Assembly: GCA_017849615.1 (NCBI GenBank)
Contig: JAFIGS010000034.1
Span: forward strand, 1-64,000
Origin: Pseudolabrys sp.
GTDB lineage: Bacteria > Pseudomonadota > Alphaproteobacteria > Rhizobiales > Xanthobacteraceae
DNA length: 64,000 nt
Direction: 5' to 3'
In this document: in pieces, positions 8,325 to 18,628 of the stretch
Layout of the letters: each line of letters begins with the position of its first letter
Position numbering within the stretch: position 1 is the stretch's first letter
The notes under the pieces: generated by a model
Databases searched by the model: none
What the model saw: only the letters and a program-made list of their open reading frames with translations
What the model was told of the DNA's origin: nothing
Program-made: the position numbers and the translations under genes

Positions 8325-9440
8325 TCAGTGCCGCGCGGCGGCCTCGATGGCCGGCGCGGTCTCGGTGTCGGCGGTCCGCAGCTCGGGTTCGAGCGGCAGA
8401 CCGCGGCGCTTCTTCTCCTCGATCTCCGCCGTGGTTTTTTGAATCTGCACGAAGCGCACGGCGGCGATCGGATGCGTCCTGCCGCTGAGAATACTGTGCG
8501 GGTGGACGAAGGCCACGCGGCGCCAGATTTCCTCGGTGCCCCTGGTGTCGTAGCCCGCGCGCGCCGCGTAATAGGTGCCGACATAATCGGCCTCGCGCTC
8601 GAAGCCGACACTGTAGGCCAGCGCGCCCAGTCTGCCGAATTGCCGCCGAAAGGCGCCGCCTGTCGATATGCCGCCGGCATAAATGCCGACGTCGATTGCG
8701 GCGCCGGCGCTCGCGCCGAGAAGGGTGTTCCAGCGTTCCTTGTCGAGATGGCCGAGCGTCGAGTGCGCCATCTCATGGCCGATGACCATGGCGAGATCGG
8801 CATCGGCTCGGGCCACCGACAGGAAGCCGGAATTGATGACGATCCTGAAGTCCGATGCCGACGCATTGACCGCCTCATCGACATGGTATTCGACCGGGAT
8901 CGAGCAGCCCATGACCGGCGTTACCGTGACGGTGCGATCGACGCCATCGCGCCGCGTGTCGAGCCGTACCGGGTCGGTGCCGTTCTCGGCGATCTTGCGC
9001 CACATCCAGTTGGCGGTGCCCCAGATCGGGATGAGCTCGCCGTTCAAGGCCGTGATCTCGTCGCCGGCGATCAGGCCGGCTTGCGCGGCAGGTGAGCCCT
9101 CGACGACGGAGATCGCCGTCGGCCGGGTCCAGCCGATGTTCAGCGCTTCGCTTGTGTAGGACTGGTAGCGGCGCGGCAGGCTGCGCGGCGTTGCCGCTGT
9201 AAGGCCGATCTGGGCGGCGATGCGGTCCTTGCATGCGCCGACATTGGCGGTGCGGAGGCGGAAGGCGATGGAATCGACGCGGTGCCGTTCGCCATAGTAC
9301 TTCCGGAGCTGCGCGATCTGTTGCGACCGCTGCTCGGCGGCGACGACGTCCTTGGACAATTCCGGCAGCTTCGACTCCGGCGGGGCGCAGGCGGCGCACA
9401 GCAATAACGTCGCCACGCAGAACGGCCGGACAATACGCAC
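8325..9440 (-). CDS. M48-family metalloprotease with PDZ domain, exported
   Basis: A 371-residue zinc protease. Residues 1-20 form an export signal; cysteines at 15 and 18 (LCAAC) hint at a lipoprotein, although the lipobox is imperfect. A PDZ domain spans about 95-175 (ISVVEGSPAAQAGLIAGDEI, then a substrate-binding beta segment). The M48 peptidase follows with HEMAH at 222-226 and the third zinc ligand in FEREADYVG near 283. The architecture suggests envelope protein quality control, akin to BepA/LoiP-type M48 proteases with a PDZ module. The start codon is GTG at 9440. The stop lies 7 bases beyond that of the convergent lipoprotein gene. Confidence 0.88.
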   Translation of the reverse strand: MRIVRPFCVATLLLCAACAPPESKLPELSKDVVAAEQRSQQIAQLRKYYGERHRVDSIAFRLRTANVGACKDRIAAQIGLTAATPRSLPRRYQSYTSEALNIGWTRPTAISVVEGSPAAQAGLIAGDEITALNGELIPIWGTANWMWRKIAENGTDPVRLDTRRDGVDRTVTVTPVMGCSIPVEYHVDEAVNASASDFRIVINSGFLSVARADADLAMVIGHEMAHSTLGHLDKERWNTLLGASAGAAIDVGIYAGGISTGGAFRRQFGRLGALAYSVGFEREADYVGTYYAARAGYDTRGTEEIWRRVAFVHPHSILSGRTHPIAAVRFVQIQKTTAEIEEKKRRGLPLEPELRTADTETAPAIEAAARH

Positions 9441-9599
9441 GACGCCACCCCCGCCTTCATGGCCGAGGGTAGCGTCGCCGAAACCGGAATCAAGTATAAG
9501 TTGTAGGCGGGTTGTGGCCCGCCAGGGCGTTAGCGCACGCCGGTCATTGTCACCTTCGCGTTATCGCCGCGGTCGTAAGCATGCAGATGGGACCACCGC

Positions 9600-9989
9600 C
9601 TAGACAGGCGTGTGGCACACCGCCTCGATATTGTGGCCGTCCGGATCGAAAACGAACGCGCCGTAGTAGTTCGGATGATACTGGGGGCGCAGTCCAGGCG
9701 GGCCGTTGTCGCGCGCGCCGGCAGCGATCGCGGCCTTGTAGAAGGCCTCGACAGCGGCACGATCTTTGGCGACGAAAGCGACGTGCAGGCTGCCGCGCAA
9801 CGGCGGGCCCGAACCAATCCAGAAAGACGGCTTGTGCCCCTCACCGAAACCGGCGCCTTCGTAAGCGCCGCCGGTTTCCTCCCGCGTCACCTGCATCAAA
9901 ACGCGATAGCCGAGCGGCGCCAGGGCCCGCTCGTAGAAGCGTTTCGACTTCGCGTAATCTGAGACCGGAAAGCCTATGTGATCGAGCAT
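9600..9989 (-). CDS. VOC-family (glyoxalase/bleomycin-resistance-like) protein
   Basis: A 129-residue single vicinal-oxygen-chelate protein. The two beta-alpha-beta modules are visible: MLDHIGFPVSDYAKSKRFYE with the first metal-ligand His, and LHVAFVAKDRAAVEAFYKAA, then YYGAFVFDPDGHNIEAVCH ending on the conserved Glu. Such proteins bind a divalent metal and catalyse glyoxalase- or dioxygenase-type chemistry or sequester antibiotics. The substrate cannot be told from sequence. It lies just downstream of sdhB on the same strand (40 bp) and could be read through from the sdh operon. Confidence 0.88.
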   Translation of the reverse strand: MLDHIGFPVSDYAKSKRFYERALAPLGYRVLMQVTREETGGAYEGAGFGEGHKPSFWIGSGPPLRGSLHVAFVAKDRAAVEAFYKAAIAAGARDNGPPGLRPQYHPNYYGAFVFDPDGHNIEAVCHTPV

Positions 9990-10029
9990 GCCGGTGGCCT
10001 TGTCTCCTGCCGGGTCAGACCTGCCGGGT

Positions 10030-10809
10030 TTAGACTTGGCGGTCGACCAGCGCCTTCTTCAGCGTGGCGATTTCCTTGGCCGGGTTGAGGCCCTTCGGGC
10101 AGGCCTTCGAGCAGTTCAGGATGGTGTGGCAGCGATAGAGACGGAACGGATCCTCGAGATTGTCGAGGCGGTCGCCGGTCGCTTCGTCGCGCGAATCCTG
10201 AACCCAGCGGTTGGCCTGCAGCAGCGCGGCCGGACCGAGATAGCGGTCCGAATTCCACCAGTAGCTCGGGCACGAGGTCGAGCAGCAGGCGCACAGGATG
10301 CACTCATACATGCCGTCGAGCTTGTTGCGCTCCTCGTGGCTCTGGCGCCATTCCTTCTCCGGCGCCGGCGTCACGGTGTGCAGCCACGGCTCGATCGAGG
10401 CGTACTGGGCGTAAAAGTTCTTCAGGTCCGGCACGAGATCCTTGACCACCGGCTGATGCGGCAGCGGGTAGATCTTGATCGGCGTCTTGACCTCGTCCAT
10501 CGCGCGGGTGCAGGCCAGCGTGTTGGTGCCGTCGATGTTCATGGCGCAGGAGCCGCAGACGCCTTCGCGGCAGGAGCGGCGGAAGGTCAGCGTCGGATCG
10601 ATGTTGTTCTTGATCCAGATGAGGGCGTCGAGAACCATCGGGCCGCAATTGTCGCGGTCGACGTAATAGGTGTCGACGTGCGGGTTGGCGCCGTCATCCG
10701 GGTTCCAGCGATAGATCTTGAACTCGGTCAGGTGCGTGGCGTGCGCGGTGCGCGGCCAGGTCTTGCCTTCTTCGACCTTGGAGTTCTTCGGCAGCGTGAT
10801 TTCGACCAT
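10030..10809 (-). CDS. sdhB: succinate dehydrogenase iron-sulfur subunit
   Basis: The electron-transfer subunit of respiratory complex II (259 residues). The N-terminal ferredoxin domain has the [2Fe-2S] ligands C80, C85, C88 and C100 ([13 protein letters not shown]...TLAC). The C-terminal domain carries [12 protein letters not shown] (C170, 173, 176, 180) and [14 protein letters not shown] for the [4Fe-4S] and [3Fe-4S] clusters. It is the last gene of the minus-strand operon sdhC-sdhD-sdhA-sdhB, 24 bp after sdhA. Length and all ligands are normal for the family. Confidence 0.98.
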   Translation of the reverse strand: MVEITLPKNSKVEEGKTWPRTAHATHLTEFKIYRWNPDDGANPHVDTYYVDRDNCGPMVLDALIWIKNNIDPTLTFRRSCREGVCGSCAMNIDGTNTLACTRAMDEVKTPIKIYPLPHQPVVKDLVPDLKNFYAQYASIEPWLHTVTPAPEKEWRQSHEERNKLDGMYECILCACCSTSCPSYWWNSDRYLGPAALLQANRWVQDSRDEATGDRLDNLEDPFRLYRCHTILNCSKACPKGLNPAKEIATLKKALVDRQV

Positions 10810-10833
10810 ATCTAAAATCCTGCAGCGCTTGCG

Positions 10834-12669
10834 TTAGTAAACGCGGGCCTTGGGTTCGATGTACGAGATTTCGTTCGTCAGCGTGTAGGTGTGCACCGGG
10901 CGGTAGTCGATCGAGACGCTGCCCTTGGCGTCGATCCACGCCAGCGTGTGCTTCATCCAGTTCTGGTCGTCGCGATCCGGGAAGTCCTCGCGCGCATGGG
11001 CGCCACGGCTTTCGGTGCGGTTGCGGGCCGAGTCCATGGTGACGCAGGCCTGCGAGATCAGGTTGTCCAGCTCCAGCGTCTCGATGAGATCGGAATTCCA
11101 GACCAGCGAACGATCCGACACGGCGATGTCGGCCATGCCGCCATAGACCTGATGGATCAGGTTATGGCCTTCCTCGAGCACTTCGCCGGTGCGGAACACC
11201 GCGCAGTTGGTCTGCATGACCTTCTGCATCTTGAGGCGAAGCTCCGCGGTCGGCGTGCCGCCCGAGGCGTAACGGAAGTGGTCGAGACGGGCGAGCGCCT
11301 TGTCGGCCGAATCCTTGGGCAGGTCGGGCTGCTTCTCGCCCGGCGTCAGGGTGTCGGCGCAGCGCTGCGCGGCGGCGCGGCCGAACACGACGAGATCGAT
11401 CAGCGAGTTGGAGCCGAGGCGGTTGGCGCCATGGACCGACACGCAGGCCGCCTCGCCGATGGCCATCAGGCCGGGGATGACGAAGTCGTTGTTGCCGTCC
11501 TTCTTGGTCAGCGCTTCGCCGTGATAGTTCGTGGCGATGCCGCCCATGTTGTAGTGCACGGTCGGCAGCACCGGGATCGGCTCGCGGGTCACATCAACGC
11601 CGGCGAAGATGCGCGCGGTCTCGGAAATGCCGGGGAGGCGCTCGGCGAGCACGGCCGGGTCGAGATGGTCGAGGTGAAGGAAGATGTGGTCCTTTTCCTT
11701 GCCGACGCCGCGGCCTTCGCGGATTTCGATGGTCATGGCGCGCGAGACGACGTCGCGCGAGGCGAGATCCTTCGCCGACGGCGCATAGCGCTCCATGAAG
11801 CGCTCGCCTTCGGAGTTGACGAGGTAGCCGCCTTCGCCGCGCGAGCCTTCGGTGATGAGGCAGCCGGCCGGATAGATGCCGGTCGGGTGGAACTGCACGA
11901 ACTCCATGTCCTGCAGCGGCAGGCCGGCGCGCAGCACCATGGCGTTGCCGTCGCCGGTGCAGATATGCGCCGAGGTGCAGGAGAAGTAGGCGCGGCCGTA
12001 GCCGCCGGTCGCCAGGATGGTCTGGTTGGCGATGAAGCGGTGCAGCGTGCCGTCGTCCATGTTCAGGGCGATGACGCCGCGGCAGCGGCCTTCGTCGTCC
12101 ATGATCAGGTCGAGGGCGAAATACTCGATGTAGAACTCCGCCGCATGCTTGAGCGACTGGCCGTACATCGTGTGCAGCATGGCGTGGCCGGTGCGGTCGG
12201 CGGCGGCGCAGGTGCGCTGCGCGGTGCCCTTGCCGAAATGCGTGGTCATGCCGCCGAACGGGCGCTGGTAGATCTTGCCGTCTTCCTCGCGGCGCGAGAA
12301 CGGCATGCCCCAGTGCTCGAGCTCATAGACCGCGGCCGGCGCGTTCTTGCACATGTATTCGATGGTATCCTGGTCGCCGAGCCAGTCGGCGCCCTTGACC
12401 GTGTCGTACATGTGCCAGCGCCAGTCGTCCTCGCTCATGTTGCCGAGCGAGGCGGCGATACCGCCCTGCGCCGCGACGGTGTGCGAGCGGGTCGGAAAAA
12501 CCTTTGAAATACAGGCGGTTCGCAGGCCGGCCTCCGAGCAGCCGACCACGGCGCGCAGGCCGGCGCCGCCGGCGCCAACAACAACAACATCGTAGCGGTG
12601 ATCTTCAATCGGATAGGCGCGGCCATTGATGGCGGGACCGCCGTTCATCTTGCCGTTGCTGTCAGCCAT
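10834..12669 (-). CDS. sdhA: succinate dehydrogenase flavoprotein subunit
   Basis: The catalytic subunit of complex II (611 residues), oxidising succinate to fumarate on the cytoplasmic face. The FAD-binding GAGGAG lies at residues 32-37. The covalent-flavin His is H63 in [10 protein letters not shown]. Substrate-site segments [31 protein letters not shown] and the C-terminal [16 protein letters not shown] are intact. It follows sdhD by two bases and precedes sdhB by 24. A long antisense open frame here is a GC-skew shadow and is not annotated. Confidence 0.98.
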   Translation of the reverse strand: MADSNGKMNGGPAINGRAYPIEDHRYDVVVVGAGGAGLRAVVGCSEAGLRTACISKVFPTRSHTVAAQGGIAASLGNMSEDDWRWHMYDTVKGADWLGDQDTIEYMCKNAPAAVYELEHWGMPFSRREEDGKIYQRPFGGMTTHFGKGTAQRTCAAADRTGHAMLHTMYGQSLKHAAEFYIEYFALDLIMDDEGRCRGVIALNMDDGTLHRFIANQTILATGGYGRAYFSCTSAHICTGDGNAMVLRAGLPLQDMEFVQFHPTGIYPAGCLITEGSRGEGGYLVNSEGERFMERYAPSAKDLASRDVVSRAMTIEIREGRGVGKEKDHIFLHLDHLDPAVLAERLPGISETARIFAGVDVTREPIPVLPTVHYNMGGIATNYHGEALTKKDGNNDFVIPGLMAIGEAACVSVHGANRLGSNSLIDLVVFGRAAAQRCADTLTPGEKQPDLPKDSADKALARLDHFRYASGGTPTAELRLKMQKVMQTNCAVFRTGEVLEEGHNLIHQVYGGMADIAVSDRSLVWNSDLIETLELDNLISQACVTMDSARNRTESRGAHAREDFPDRDDQNWMKHTLAWIDAKGSVSIDYRPVHTYTLTNEISYIEPKARVY

Positions 12670-12671
12670 CG

Positions 12672-13064
12672 TCAGACTCCGAAGGACATTTTGAGGATGG
12701 CGAACGCCGAGGCGAGGCCGATGGCCACGCAGAAGAAGGTATTCAGCATCAGGGTCAGGAACTTGTATTTATCGTCGTGGACGTAATCGAGGATGATCTC
12801 CTGCATGCCGAGCCACATGTGATAGACGCTGGTCAGGATGAACAGCAGCATCACGATGGCGACGAGCGGCGAGCCGAGGATCTGCACCGCGGCGGCGTGA
12901 CTGCGGCCGAGCAGCGAGATCAGGATGACGATCAGCGCGATCGTCAGGAAGATGCCGGCGAAGCCGGTCAGGCGCTGATGCCAAAAATCGGCGGTGCCGG
13001 AGCGCGCGGGACCGAGGCCGCGGACGCGGCGGGCCGGGGTGCGCATGTCGTGCTGCGGGTTCAT
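12672..13064 (-). CDS. sdhD: succinate dehydrogenase membrane anchor subunit
   Basis: A 130-residue membrane anchor of complex II with three transmembrane helices (about 32-53, 64-86, 100-125). The heme-ligand and quinone-site pattern HxxxGxxxIxxDY is present as H82 to Y94 ([18 protein letters not shown]). The start at 13064 was chosen because its ATG overlaps the sdhC TGA stop (ATGA), the typical coupled arrangement; a longer in-frame extension upstream would run through sdhC. Translation is probably coupled to sdhC. Confidence 0.95.
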   Translation of the reverse strand: MNPQHDMRTPARRVRGLGPARSGTADFWHQRLTGFAGIFLTIALIVILISLLGRSHAAAVQILGSPLVAIVMLLFILTSVYHMWLGMQEIILDYVHDDKYKFLTLMLNTFFCVAIGLASAFAILKMSFGV

Positions 13065-13489
13065 CGCGGGCCTCCAACGGCGAGATAGCCGATGACCCAG
13101 ACCACCACTGTCAGGACGATCGAGCCGACCAGGGTCGCGAGGGTGAGCCATTCGCGCTCGGCCGGCTGGAAGCCGTGCAGCGTGTCCCAGATAAGGTGGC
13201 GGATGCCGCCGAGCATGTGGTGCAGCAGCGCCCAGGTGTAGCCGAACAGGATGACGCGGCCGATGAACGAGCCGATGAAGGTCTCGAAGGTGGCATAGGC
13301 GTTAGGGCCGGAAGCGGCGGAGATCACCCACCAGGCCAGCAGCAGCATGCCGAAATACAGCGCGCCGCCGGTGATGCGATGGACGATGGACATCGTCATC
13401 GTCAGCGTCGGCCGGTAGATTTGCAAATGGGGGGATAGCGGTCGGGAACGTCGCGGCGCCGCGCCGGCGCCAGCCTTTGAGTCGGCCAT
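13061..13489 (-). CDS. sdhC: succinate dehydrogenase cytochrome b556 subunit
   Basis: The first gene of the sdhCDAB operon, a 142-residue cytochrome b anchor. The family start RPLSPHLQIYRPTLTMTMSI is at about residues 16-35, with SIVHRITG contributing to the quinone site. The heme region reads LLHHMLGGIRHLIWD (His 90/91 and 98). Three membrane helices are predicted. The operon promoter must lie in the 227-bp region shared with the divergent LysR gene, which carries repeated CTAAAC motifs, so LysR control of sdh is possible but unproven. Confidence 0.96.
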   Translation of the reverse strand: MADSKAGAGAAPRRSRPLSPHLQIYRPTLTMTMSIVHRITGGALYFGMLLLAWWVISAASGPNAYATFETFIGSFIGRVILFGYTWALLHHMLGGIRHLIWDTLHGFQPAEREWLTLATLVGSIVLTVVVWVIGYLAVGGPR

Positions 13490-13583
13490 TGTCTTGTCTC
13501 CTCGCCCCGCCGGAACCCTGTCGGCGGTCGCGGACGGTGGTTAGCTCAAACTGCATATTTCCCGCAACGCACGAGGTGCGCCC

Positions 13584-13651
13584 GGTTTAGCCAGATTGGA
13601 GCTGGACCAAGTTAAACTTCTTCAACGGCGAAACTAAACCGGCTAAACTGG
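13584..13651. promoter_or_regulatory. sdhC-lysR intergenic region with four (C/T)TAAAC motifs
   Basis: Between the divergent sdhC and lysR genes the hexamer CTAAAC/TTAAAC occurs four times: GGTTTAG at 13584-13590 (reverse orientation), TTAAAC at 13612-13617, CTAAACC at 13634-13640 and CTAAACT at 13643-13649. The last two form a direct repeat, CTAAACcggCTAAACtgg. The clustering suggests a regulator-binding region. I cannot tell which regulator binds it. Confidence 0.4.
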
Positions 13652-13716
13652 CCTGATCAATCTCTGTTTTGCGTAGTTTGCCTTCGCAGAATAAGAAGGA
13701 AAGGCCGACCTGGACG

Positions 13717-14616
13717 ATGCGCTACGACTTCACCGACCTGAGCCTGTTTCGGCACATTGTCGAGGCTGGCAGCATCACACACGGTGCCGAGCGCATGCAT
13801 CTGGCGCTGGCGGCGGCCTCGACGCGCATCCGCAAACTTGAGGAGGCGTTCGGCGCCGAGCTTCTGACGCGCAGCCGGCAAGGCGTGGCGCCGACCCAGG
13901 CCGGCCGGACCTTGCTGCAGCACGCCCGTTCCATTCTCGAGCAGTCGGAGCGACTGCAGGAGGATCTCGGCGTCTATGCCGGCGGTCATGCCGGACAGGT
14001 GCGCGTGCTGTCGAACACCAACTCGCTGACCGAGTTTCTGCCCGAGGCGCTCGGCAGCTTCCTTGCCGCGCATCCCAATATCAGCGTCGATATCGAGGAG
14101 CGGCTGTCGGACGAGATCGTCGGGCTGATCGCCGAGGGCGTCGGCGATATCGGCATCGTCGCCGGAACTGTCGACGCCGGCGGGCTGACCACCTATCCGT
14201 TCCGCAGCGACCGTTTCGTGCTGGTGGTGGCGCGCGGCCATGAGCTGGCGAAACGCAGCAAGATCAGCTTCGCCGAAACGCTCGATTACAATTTCGTCGG
14301 CATCGATCGCGCCAGCGCCATCCAGCGCTTTCTCGCCAGCAAGGCCAGCCAGGTCGGCCGGACCTTGCGGCTGCGCGTGCAACTGCGTTCGTTCGATGCG
14401 GTGTGCCGCATGGTGGAAAATCACGTGGGGGTCGGCGTTGTGCCGCTGACCACGGCGCGCTGGGCCGCCAAGACGATGGCGATCCAGGTCGTCGAACTTA
14501 CAGACGCATGGGCGCTGCGCAACCTGTCGATCTGCCTGCGCGACTACAAGGCGCTGCCGCCTTACGCACGGCAGTTGGTGGATCATTTGAGAGAGGCGAG
14601 ACGGGAGAGTACGTAA
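13717..14616 (+). CDS. LysR-family transcriptional regulator
   Basis: A 299-residue LysR-type regulator. The N-terminal winged helix-turn-helix is at about residues 5-65 (LSLFRHIVEAGSITHGAERM, then STRIRKLEEAFGAELLTRSR). The effector-binding domain follows (GQVRVLSNTNSLTEFLPEAL, DIGIVAG, ENHVGVGVVPL). The ATG at 13717 follows GAAGGAAAGG and was preferred over an in-frame TTG further upstream. It is transcribed divergently from sdhCDAB and converges on a mesaconyl-CoA hydratase gene, so either could be its target. The effector is unknown. Confidence 0.9.
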   Translation: MRYDFTDLSLFRHIVEAGSITHGAERMHLALAAASTRIRKLEEAFGAELLTRSRQGVAPTQAGRTLLQHARSILEQSERLQEDLGVYAGGHAGQVRVLSNTNSLTEFLPEALGSFLAAHPNISVDIEERLSDEIVGLIAEGVGDIGIVAGTVDAGGLTTYPFRSDRFVLVVARGHELAKRSKISFAETLDYNFVGIDRASAIQRFLASKASQVGRTLRLRVQLRSFDAVCRMVENHVGVGVVPLTTARWAAKTMAIQVVELTDAWALRNLSICLRDYKALPPYARQLVDHLREARREST

Positions 14617-14618
14617 CT

Positions 14619-14751
14619 GTCGTCCCGGGCGAGCGATAGCGAGACCCGGGACCCATACTCCGCAGTCTATCGAGAGCTCACGGCGTATGGGTCCCCGCCA
14701 TAGGCGTTCTGAAAGAACGCCGTTCTTCGAACGGCTGTGCGCGAGGACGAC
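14619..14751. repeat. dispersed palindromic repeat, GTCGTCCCGGG variant (family B-related)
   Basis: About 130 bp built on the same plan as the family B repeats: GTCGTCCCGGGCGAGCGA at the left, ACCCGGGACCCATA, a central GTATGGGTCCCC arm, and GAGGACGAC closing on the right. A second nested hairpin (GGCGTTCT-gaaa-AGAACGCC at 14703-14720) is inserted. It lies between the convergent lysR and mch genes and may act as a bidirectional transcript end. Confidence 0.7.
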
Positions 14752-14755
14752 AAAG

Positions 14756-15808
14756 TTATCGCACCATCAACACCCAGTAATCGAGATCGAGAATTACCGC
14801 CGGGTCGTATTCGTTGCCGATCTTGTGGGGGAAGTCGTCACAGGGCTTGTCCTTTGTCGCTACAGTGCGCAAGCGCAGCGCGCCGACATCGCCGCGGCCG
14901 GGGACTTCGGCTGTGTCGAGCACCTCGGTCCAGGCGAAGACCGTGAGGCCCGCCGTCAGGGGCGCGACATGGCGGCCGCCATTGATGGCGGCGACATGGA
15001 AGGCGTTGCCCAGGCCGTTGAACGACAGCGCGCGCGCCAGGGAAATGGCGTGGCCGCCATAGATCAGCCGGCCGCCGAAGCGGCCCTTGCTTTCGGTAAA
15101 ATGATCGAAGTGGACGCGCGCCGTATTCTGATAGAGCCGTGTCGCGATCATGTGCTCGGCGTCTTCGACGGTGATGCCGACGATGTGGTCGATCTTGTCG
15201 CCTTTGGCATAATCGCCGAAACGATGCGGGCTGCCGGCGAGCGCGGTATCGTAGGCTTTGGCGTCGAGCTTTGGTACGGCGCTGCCAAGCTGTGACGGAT
15301 CGACGGCTTTCGGCAATTCAGGCACATGGTCGCCCGGCGCCGGCGCGTTCTCGTCGCGTTTGCGCACCATCACCCAGCGCGCATAGTCCAGCACGCAATC
15401 GCCGGTCTGGTCGAAGCCGCGCGAGCGCACATAGACGATGCCGGTCTTGCCGTTGGAATTCTCCTTGAGGCCGATCACTTCCGACACGGCGTTGAGCGTG
15501 TCGCCGGGATAGACGGCCTTGAGGAAGCGGCAATCCGCGTAGCCGAGATTGGCCACGGCGTTGAGCGAGATGTCGGGCACGGTCTTGCCGAACACCATGT
15601 GGAAGACGAGCAAGTCATCGATCGGCGATCGTGGATACCCGATCTTTGCGGCGAAGGTGTCGGCCGATTGCACGGCAAAGCGAGAGCCGAACAGGCCGTT
15701 GTACAACGCGACGTCGCCGAGCGTGACCGTGCGCGGCGTCGCGTGGCGGATCTGCTGCCCGAGCTTGAAGTCCTCGAAGAAATTGCCGGAATTCGTTTTG
15801 CCGCTCAC
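14756..15808 (-). CDS. mch: mesaconyl-CoA hydratase (beta-methylmalyl-CoA dehydratase), MaoC family
   Basis: A 350-residue double-hotdog MaoC-type enzyme. The segments [58 protein letters not shown] and [16 protein letters not shown] match mesaconyl-CoA hydratase of the ethylmalonyl-CoA pathway as I recall it from Rhodobacter. It interconverts mesaconyl-C1-CoA and (2R,3S)-beta-methylmalyl-CoA. The GTG at 15808 is preferred because AGGAG lies seven bases upstream; a longer frame to 15868 lacks such a site. A CitE-like CoA-ester lyase about 14 kb away could act on the product, but other pathway genes are not in the window. Confidence 0.88.
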   Translation of the reverse strand: MSGKTNSGNFFEDFKLGQQIRHATPRTVTLGDVALYNGLFGSRFAVQSADTFAAKIGYPRSPIDDLLVFHMVFGKTVPDISLNAVANLGYADCRFLKAVYPGDTLNAVSEVIGLKENSNGKTGIVYVRSRGFDQTGDCVLDYARWVMVRKRDENAPAPGDHVPELPKAVDPSQLGSAVPKLDAKAYDTALAGSPHRFGDYAKGDKIDHIVGITVEDAEHMIATRLYQNTARVHFDHFTESKGRFGGRLIYGGHAISLARALSFNGLGNAFHVAAINGGRHVAPLTAGLTVFAWTEVLDTAEVPGRGDVGALRLRTVATKDKPCDDFPHKIGNEYDPAVILDLDYWVLMVR

Positions 15809-15903
15809 AAGAAAACTCCTCTGGTCACGCTGCGGCGCAACATAGCAACATTCTCCCGCCGCGCCCATCGCGCAAAAACGAAGGGCGATGCGGCCGGCAG
15901 ACG

Positions 15904-17166
15904 TCAGGTAGCGTCGTCATGCGCGCGGGTGATCAGCCGCGCGCCGCGCTGGAAGGTGAGATAGCTCCACAGCCAGTTGAAGGCGACGCTGAAGCGATTG
16001 CGAGTGCCGATCAGAAAGTAGACGTGGGCGATGCCCCAGAACCACCAGCCGAAATAGCCGCGCAGGCGAAAGCGGCCGAGCTGCACCACGGCGGCGCGGC
16101 GGCCGATGGTGGCAAGATCGCCGGCGTGCATGTAGCGAAACGATTTGCTGACCGTGTTGCCGGCAATCCGCGCGGCGATCAGCCTGCCGACATATTTGCC
16201 CATCTGCTTGGCCGCCGGCGCAATGCCGGGCACCGCTCTGCCTTTGGCGTCCGTCACAGCGGCGGCGTCGCCGATGACGAAGATGTCGGGATGGCCGGGG
16301 ACCGACAGATCGGGATTGACCCTGGTGCGCCCGGCACGGTCGGCCTCGGCACCGAGCCATTTCGCCGCTGGCGAGGCCATCACGCCGGCGGCCCAGATGA
16401 CAGTTGCGGCGGGCAGGCGCTGGCTGCCGAACTCGACGCCGCCGGCATCGCATTTTGTCACCATCGTATCGGTCATCACCGTGACGCCGGCGTTGCCGAG
16501 CACGCCGCGCACGTAATCGGACTGTTCGGGCGGGAAGGCCGGCAACAGGCGCGGTCCCGCCTCGACCAGCACGATGCGCGCGTTGCGCGGATCGATGCGG
16601 CGGAAGTCCATGGCCAGCGTCTGTCGCGCGATCTCGGCGATGGCGCCGGCCATCTCGACGCCGGTGGCGCCGCCGCCGACGATGACGAAGGTCAGGAGGC
16701 GGCGCATCGCCTCCGGGTCCCGCGCGATCTCGGCCTTCTCGAAGGCGATGAGGATCTGCCGGCGGATACGGGTGGCGTCGTCGATGCGCTTGAGCCCGGG
16801 CGCGAACGGCGCCCAGCCGTCATGGCCGAAATAGGAGTGCATCGCGCCCGTGGCGATGACGAGATAATCGAACGGCGTCTCGCCGAAATTGGTGACGACC
16901 ACCTTGCGCGCCGGATCGACGCCGAGCACCTCCTGCATCAGGACAGTGGCGTTCTTCTGCGCGCGCAGGATGTGACGGATCGGCCAGGCGATGTCGGCCG
17001 GCGACAGCGCCGCGGTCGCGACCTGATAGAGCAGCGGCTGGAAGCAGTGGTGGTTCTGCCGGTCGAGGACGGTGATCTCGGCCGGCGCGCGCTCCAGCGC
17101 CCGCACCGTTTCCAGGCCGCCGAATCCGGCGCCGACGACGACAATCCGGGGCATTTGCACGCTCAT
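15904..17166 (-). CDS. ndh: type II NADH dehydrogenase (NDH-2), FAD-dependent
   Basis: A 420-residue pyridine nucleotide-disulfide oxidoreductase of the NDH-2 type, passing electrons from NADH to quinone without proton pumping. The FAD-binding [11 protein letters not shown] is at residues 9-19, with [19 protein letters not shown] as the characteristic quinone/NADH segment. The second dinucleotide fold has [18 protein letters not shown], and [10 protein letters not shown] is the FAD-proximal GD motif. The C-terminal region ([20 protein letters not shown]) is the amphipathic membrane-anchoring part. The start at 17166 (MSVQMPR) is chosen; a second Met four residues later is possible. Confidence 0.92.
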   Translation of the reverse strand: MSVQMPRIVVVGAGFGGLETVRALERAPAEITVLDRQNHHCFQPLLYQVATAALSPADIAWPIRHILRAQKNATVLMQEVLGVDPARKVVVTNFGETPFDYLVIATGAMHSYFGHDGWAPFAPGLKRIDDATRIRRQILIAFEKAEIARDPEAMRRLLTFVIVGGGATGVEMAGAIAEIARQTLAMDFRRIDPRNARIVLVEAGPRLLPAFPPEQSDYVRGVLGNAGVTVMTDTMVTKCDAGGVEFGSQRLPAATVIWAAGVMASPAAKWLGAEADRAGRTRVNPDLSVPGHPDIFVIGDAAAVTDAKGRAVPGIAPAAKQMGKYVGRLIAARIAGNTVSKSFRYMHAGDLATIGRRAAVVQLGRFRLRGYFGWWFWGIAHVYFLIGTRNRFSVAFNWLWSYLTFQRGARLITRAHDDAT

Positions 17167-17334
17167 TCCGGTCTCCGGCCCTGCGCCAGGAGAAAGGCTG
17201 GACCGCCCGCGCGCGGTTGCCAAGGGGCAGGGGAGGCTTTAGCAATCCGCCAGATTTTGCCGCGCGGGCCGGGCCCGCGGACGTCAAGGAAACGCGTAAA
17301 ACGTCGAAAAGAGCCGTCCAAGGAAAGGCGAACA

Positions 17335-18447
17335 ATGGCGACCCATAATCTGCTCCTGCTGGCCGGCGACGGCATCGGCTCCGAGGTCATGGCCGAGGTG
17401 AAGCGCCTGATCGAATTCTTCAATAAAAAGGGCCCGAACCGCTTCTCTTATGAAGAGGGTCTGGTGGGCGGCGCGTCCTACGACGCCGACAAGACGTCGA
17501 TCAGCGACGCCACCATGGAAAAGGCCAAGGCCGCCGACGCCATCATGTTCGGCGCCGTAGGCGGCCCGAAATGGGCCGACGTGCCCTATGAGGCGCGTCC
17601 GGAAGCCGGCCTGCTGCGTCTGCGCAAGGACCTCGACCTCTATGCCAATCTGCGCCCCGCGGTGACCTATCCGGCGCTGGCCGATGCCTCCTCGCTCAAG
17701 CGCGAGCTGGTCGAAGGCCTCGACATCATGATCCTGCGCGAATTGACCGGCGGCGTTTACTTCGGCGAGCCGAAGACGATCACCGATCTCGGCAATGGCC
17801 AGAAGCGCGCCGTCGATACGCAGGTTTACGACACCTACGAGATCGAGCGCATCTCGCGCGTCGCCTTCGAGCTTGCGCGCAAGCGCAACAACAAGGTGAC
17901 GTCGATGGAAAAGCACAACGTCATGAAGAGCGGCGTGCTCTGGAAGGAAGTCGTACAGCAGACGCACGACCGTGAATTCAAGGACGTGAAGCTCGAACAC
18001 CAGCTCGCCGATTCCGGCGGCATGCAGCTCGTGCGCAATCCCAAGCAGTTCGACGTCATCGTCTGCGACAACCTGTTCGGCGACATGCTGTCGGATATCG
18101 CGGCGATGCTCACGGGCTCGCTCGGCATGCTGGCTTCGGCCTCGCTGGGCGAAGTCGATCCCAAGACCAAGCGGCGCAAGGCGATGTACGAGCCGGTGCA
18201 CGGCTCGGCGCCGGATATTGCCGGCAAGGGCCTGGCCAATCCGATCGCGATGATCGCGTCCTTCGGCATGGCGCTGCGCTACTCGTTCGACATGGGCGCG
18301 GAAGCCGATCTGATCGACAAGGCCATCGCCGCCACGCTCGAGAAGGGCATCCGCACCGCGGACATCGCCACCGCCGGCGAGAAGACCGTGAGCACCGCGG
18401 AGATGGGTTCGGCCATTCTCGCCGAGATGGAAGCGCTGTCGGCTTAG
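17335..18447 (+). CDS. leuB: 3-isopropylmalate dehydrogenase
   Basis: A homodimeric NAD+-dependent decarboxylating dehydrogenase of leucine synthesis (370 residues). Family landmarks are [15 protein letters not shown] at the start, [49 protein letters not shown] (metal-binding Asp residues), and [20 protein letters not shown]. The ATG at 17335 follows AGGAAAGG. In this genome leuB is unlinked from leuC and leuD, which lie about 14-16 kb away on the other strand. A palindromic repeat and an intrinsic terminator follow it before the B12 riboswitch. Confidence 0.98.
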   Translation: MATHNLLLLAGDGIGSEVMAEVKRLIEFFNKKGPNRFSYEEGLVGGASYDADKTSISDATMEKAKAADAIMFGAVGGPKWADVPYEARPEAGLLRLRKDLDLYANLRPAVTYPALADASSLKRELVEGLDIMILRELTGGVYFGEPKTITDLGNGQKRAVDTQVYDTYEIERISRVAFELARKRNNKVTSMEKHNVMKSGVLWKEVVQQTHDREFKDVKLEHQLADSGGMQLVRNPKQFDVIVCDNLFGDMLSDIAAMLTGSLGMLASASLGEVDPKTKRRKAMYEPVHGSAPDIAGKGLANPIAMIASFGMALRYSFDMGAEADLIDKAIAATLEKGIRTADIATAGEKTVSTAEMGSAILAEMEALSA

Positions 18448-18455
18448 CTCCGTTT

Positions 18456-18559
18456 GTCATTCCGGACGCCGCGCAAGCGGCGATCCGGAATCCAGAACAG
18501 CAACTGGCGCCCATGTTTCTGGATTCCGGGTTCTCACCTTCGGTGAGCCCCGGAATGAC
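18456..18559. repeat. dispersed palindromic repeat, family B copy 1
   Basis: A 104-bp element beginning GTCATTCCGGACGCC, with inner arms CCGGAATCCAGAA and TTCTGGATTCCGGG, and ending CCCCGGAATGAC. The outer arms are inverted copies of each other, and so are the inner arms, giving a long cruciform. Other copies are at 29457-29559, 36329-36431 and 46416-46519. Confidence 0.85.
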
Positions 18560-18628
18560 TGCGAGGGTTGTCCCCGCTGTTCGCGGCGGAGGCGCGCCAT
18601 GCCGAATTGCAGCTTGACGAATCGTGGA

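Noticed and set aside
10891-12507. 538-codon open frame antisense to sdhA
   Set aside because: Its residues are dominated by Arg, Ala, Gly, Val and His in the pattern of a reverse-complement GC-rich frame. The sense frame is an intact sdhA with all catalytic motifs.
15919-17334. Long N-terminal extension of leuB reaching back through the ndh gene
   Set aside because: It is the reverse shadow of ndh. The leuB start at 17335 has a good ribosome-binding site and family-conserved N-terminus.
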